Positions 5,153 through 6,330 of a stretch of 6,330 bases of DNA are shown here, one piece after another. The stretch comes from Desulfobacteraceae bacterium (lineage in GTDB: Bacteria; Desulfobacterota; Desulfobacteria; Desulfobacterales; UBA11574): assembly GCA_002868985.1 (NCBI GenBank), contig PKTV01000334.1:1-6330 (forward strand), in the 5' to 3' direction. Every line of letters starts with the position of its first letter. Position 1 is the first letter of the stretch. Under the pieces are notes generated by a model that did not search any database, was not told the DNA's origin, and saw only the letters and a list, made by a program, of their open reading frames with translations. A program made the translations under genes and the position numbers.

Positions 5153-5333
5153 GTTAATAATAGGATTGACTTAACACCAGAACTATATGATATTTATATA
5201 TCAATTGTTGTTGTGATTGGTTTAGAGATTGGCAAGAAATCACCAAATTTGATATTGACACTATTAAGACTTTAATATACTTTTTTCTAAATCACCTCTT
5301 TATCTCAAATCAGTTTCCATTGTAAAACATCTA

Positions 5334-5357
5334 GGTAATTACTCAAGTTTTGGCACC
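5334..5357 (+). repeat. Left terminal inverted repeat of the IS1595-type element
   Basis: It begins GGTAATT and ends AAGTTTTGGCACC. It contains the transposase stop codon (TTA on this strand at 5339-5341) and encodes the last five residues, VPKLE. Confidence 0.7.
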
Positions 5358-6190
5358 AAATCACAGAGGTAATCGGCGACTTTATCGAAGATATCAGAAT
5401 GTCTGTGATTATATCTAAATTCTAGTTCTTTTAAATATAGAGGGAAGTTTTCTTTGGAGACGCCATGATGTTTTATAAAACGTTCTTTAGCCCAACTCCA
5501 AAATCCCTCAAGGCCATTGATATAGACTTTTCCGGAAGAAAATCGTTTGCCGTGGTCGACCTTCAAATGGCGGTATCCACAAAACATTAAGCTATCATAG
5601 CTTTTAAATTTATCAGTGTAAATGATACTGCCTCTGCGTACTGTTTTGACGGTTAAACCAATCAGCGTTTTTGCAGTGACATCCGGAACCACGGTCACCC
5701 GGACTTGGCCTTCTCTTTCAAGAATGCCAAATACCGGGACTTTGCCGGCAGCACCACGTCCGCGGTTTCCTTTGCGCCGACCGCCGAAGTAGCATTCATC
5801 AATCTCGATTTCACCGGTCAATAGATCCGGTCCGTCGGCGGCGTGAGTCAAAATCGAATAGCGGATGGTACGAATGGCATTGTAGGCCGTGTTGTAGGCC
5901 AAACTCATCTGTTCGGCCATTTTACGAATCGACAGTTCTAATTCAAAGAGCTTGATTAGCGAAAGCCACTGGATACAGGTTAGTCTTCCGTGATTAATCC
6001 ATCTTCCAGAGAAGTCATGAAAGGTATATTTACATCTAGCACAACGACGTCTGCCGCTAGACAATTTGTAAAGTTTGCGTTGATTGCAACGAGGACAAAA
6101 TCGGTGTCCATTTTTGCGGCACTTTTTTGACAAATATTTCCGAGCGTTCGTTTCGCTCTTAATCAGCTTATGATATGTATTTAAATCCAT
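5339..6190 (-). CDS. IS1595-family transposase (DDE_Tnp_IS1595/ISXO2-like)
   Basis: The 283-residue transposase appears full length. Residues 32-53 form an N-terminal zinc ribbon (CPRC at 32-35, CARC at 50-53). A helical region about 65-115 follows (LSIRKMAEQMSLAYNTAYNAI), resembling a helix-turn-helix. The catalytic RNase-H-like domain has D131 (EIEIDECYFGGRRKGNRGRG), D193 (IIYTDKFKSYDSL) and then N225/E228 in YINGLEGFWSWAKERFIKHH, with K235; this matches the DDN/E-K pattern of the family. The C-terminus (ENFPLYLKELEFRYNHR) is also typical. ATG 6190 is supported by AAGG seven bases upstream. It catalyses cut-and-paste or copy transposition at the terminal repeats. With all motifs present and no frameshift it may still be active. 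Confidence 0.95.
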   Translation of the reverse strand: MDLNTYHKLIKSETNARKYLSKKCRKNGHRFCPRCNQRKLYKLSSGRRRCARCKYTFHDFSGRWINHGRLTCIQWLSLIKLFELELSIRKMAEQMSLAYNTAYNAIRTIRYSILTHAADGPDLLTGEIEIDECYFGGRRKGNRGRGAAGKVPVFGILEREGQVRVTVVPDVTAKTLIGLTVKTVRRGSIIYTDKFKSYDSLMFCGYRHLKVDHGKRFSSGKVYINGLEGFWSWAKERFIKHHGVSKENFPLYLKELEFRYNHRHSDIFDKVADYLCDLVPKLE

Positions 6191-6207
6191 TTGACAACCT
6201 TATCACA

Positions 6208-6231
6208 GGTGTCAAAACTTAATCAATTACC
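6208..6231 (-). repeat. Right terminal inverted repeat of the IS1595-type element
   Basis: Read on the minus strand it begins GGTAATT and ends AAGTTTTGACACC, matching the left repeat at 20 of 24 positions. It lies 17 bp upstream of the transposase start. Confidence 0.7.
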
Positions 6232-6232
6232 A

Positions 6233-6313
6233 AATATTAAATATATTTTAAAAGAGCTGGGCCAGAAATGGTACCGCCCTTTTTATTATCAGACCTTTGA
6301 ATATCTCCAATAA
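6233..6313 (+). pseudogene. Possible gene fragment flanking the insertion sequence
   Basis: Immediately outside the right IS end, a plus-strand frame reads YILKELGQKWYRPFYYQTFE and stops at TAA 6311-6313. The aromatic, charged composition looks like real protein rather than AT-rich noise. There is no start codon with a ribosome site; the frame stays open back into the IS to 6185, including a GTG at 6209 inside the terminal repeat. The likely explanation is a gene whose 5' part was lost when the IS entered or by later deletion. I do not recognise the family. Confidence 0.3.
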
Positions 6314-6330
6314 AACACAAGTATCATATC

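Larger units (their letters stand above)
5334..6231 (-). mobile_element. IS1595-family insertion sequence, complete (898 bp)
   Basis: A single intact transposase gene is bracketed by 24-bp imperfect inverted repeats that agree at 20 of 24 positions: GGTAATT, four variable bases, AAGTTTTG, one variable base, CACC. The left copy is 5334-5357; the right copy is its reverse complement at 6208-6231. The length suits the IS1595 family. That family usually makes 8-bp target duplications, but the flanks AACATCTA and AAATATTA match at only four of eight positions, so either the duplication has decayed or the ends have recombined. The left repeat overlaps the transposase 3' end. Confidence 0.8.

Noticed and set aside
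5180..5315. Plus-strand frame without ATG reading DWFRDWQEITKFDIDTIKTL
   Set aside because: It looks somewhat protein-like but has no start codon or ribosome site and stops before the IS, so it cannot be joined to the fragment on the other side.
1..6330. CRISPR array or defence system
   Set aside because: No regularly spaced direct repeats and no Cas, restriction, retron or other known defence protein motifs were found on either strand.

Overview
The window looks like bacterial chromosome from a moderately AT-rich anaerobe, most likely a member of the Desulfobacterota (Desulfobacteraceae-like). I base this on the protein types: a PpiD/SurA-like chaperone downstream of a small zinc-ribbon protein, a PilZ protein with an N-terminal zinc ribbon, and small Cys-rich and acidic orphan proteins of a kind I associate with that phylum. 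The assignment is from memory of such families, not from a search.

Layout. Positions 1-1287 (minus strand) are a core-genome operon: an 82-residue zinc-ribbon protein followed 33 bp later by the N-terminal 335 residues of a membrane-anchored PpiD-type peptidyl-prolyl isomerase that runs off the left edge. A good sigma70-type promoter lies at 1367-1395. Divergent from it is a complete tRNA-Ala(GGC) gene (1472-1547) with the G3-U70 alanine identity pair and an encoded CCA. Fifteen bases past the tRNA begins a decayed tyrosine-recombinase gene (1562-2181, minus) with frameshifts and a large internal deletion. This marks the tRNA as an integration site and everything to its right as accessory DNA.

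Positions 2182-3170 hold very small genes: two tandem single-span membrane microproteins (2312-2401, 2445-2570), then a two-gene unit of a ribbon-helix-helix DNA-binding protein and a 45-residue four-cysteine protein (2875-3170). Next come a zinc-ribbon/PilZ protein, a predicted c-di-GMP receptor (3297-3755), and a two-span membrane protein of unknown function (3984-4466).

Positions 4467-6330 carry mobile DNA. A 176-bp MITE-like palindromic element (4477-4652) has 17-bp perfect terminal inverted repeats and a possible ATT target duplication. An orphan acidic protein (4773-5123) separates it from a complete IS1595-family insertion sequence (5334-6231), whose 24-bp imperfect terminal repeats I could locate. 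The left repeat contains the transposase stop codon.

No large coordinated defence or biosynthetic system is visible. The most distinctive items are the MITE-like element, the tRNA-anchored island boundary with a dead integrase, and the RHH plus four-cysteine microprotein pair behind an apparently leaderless promoter.
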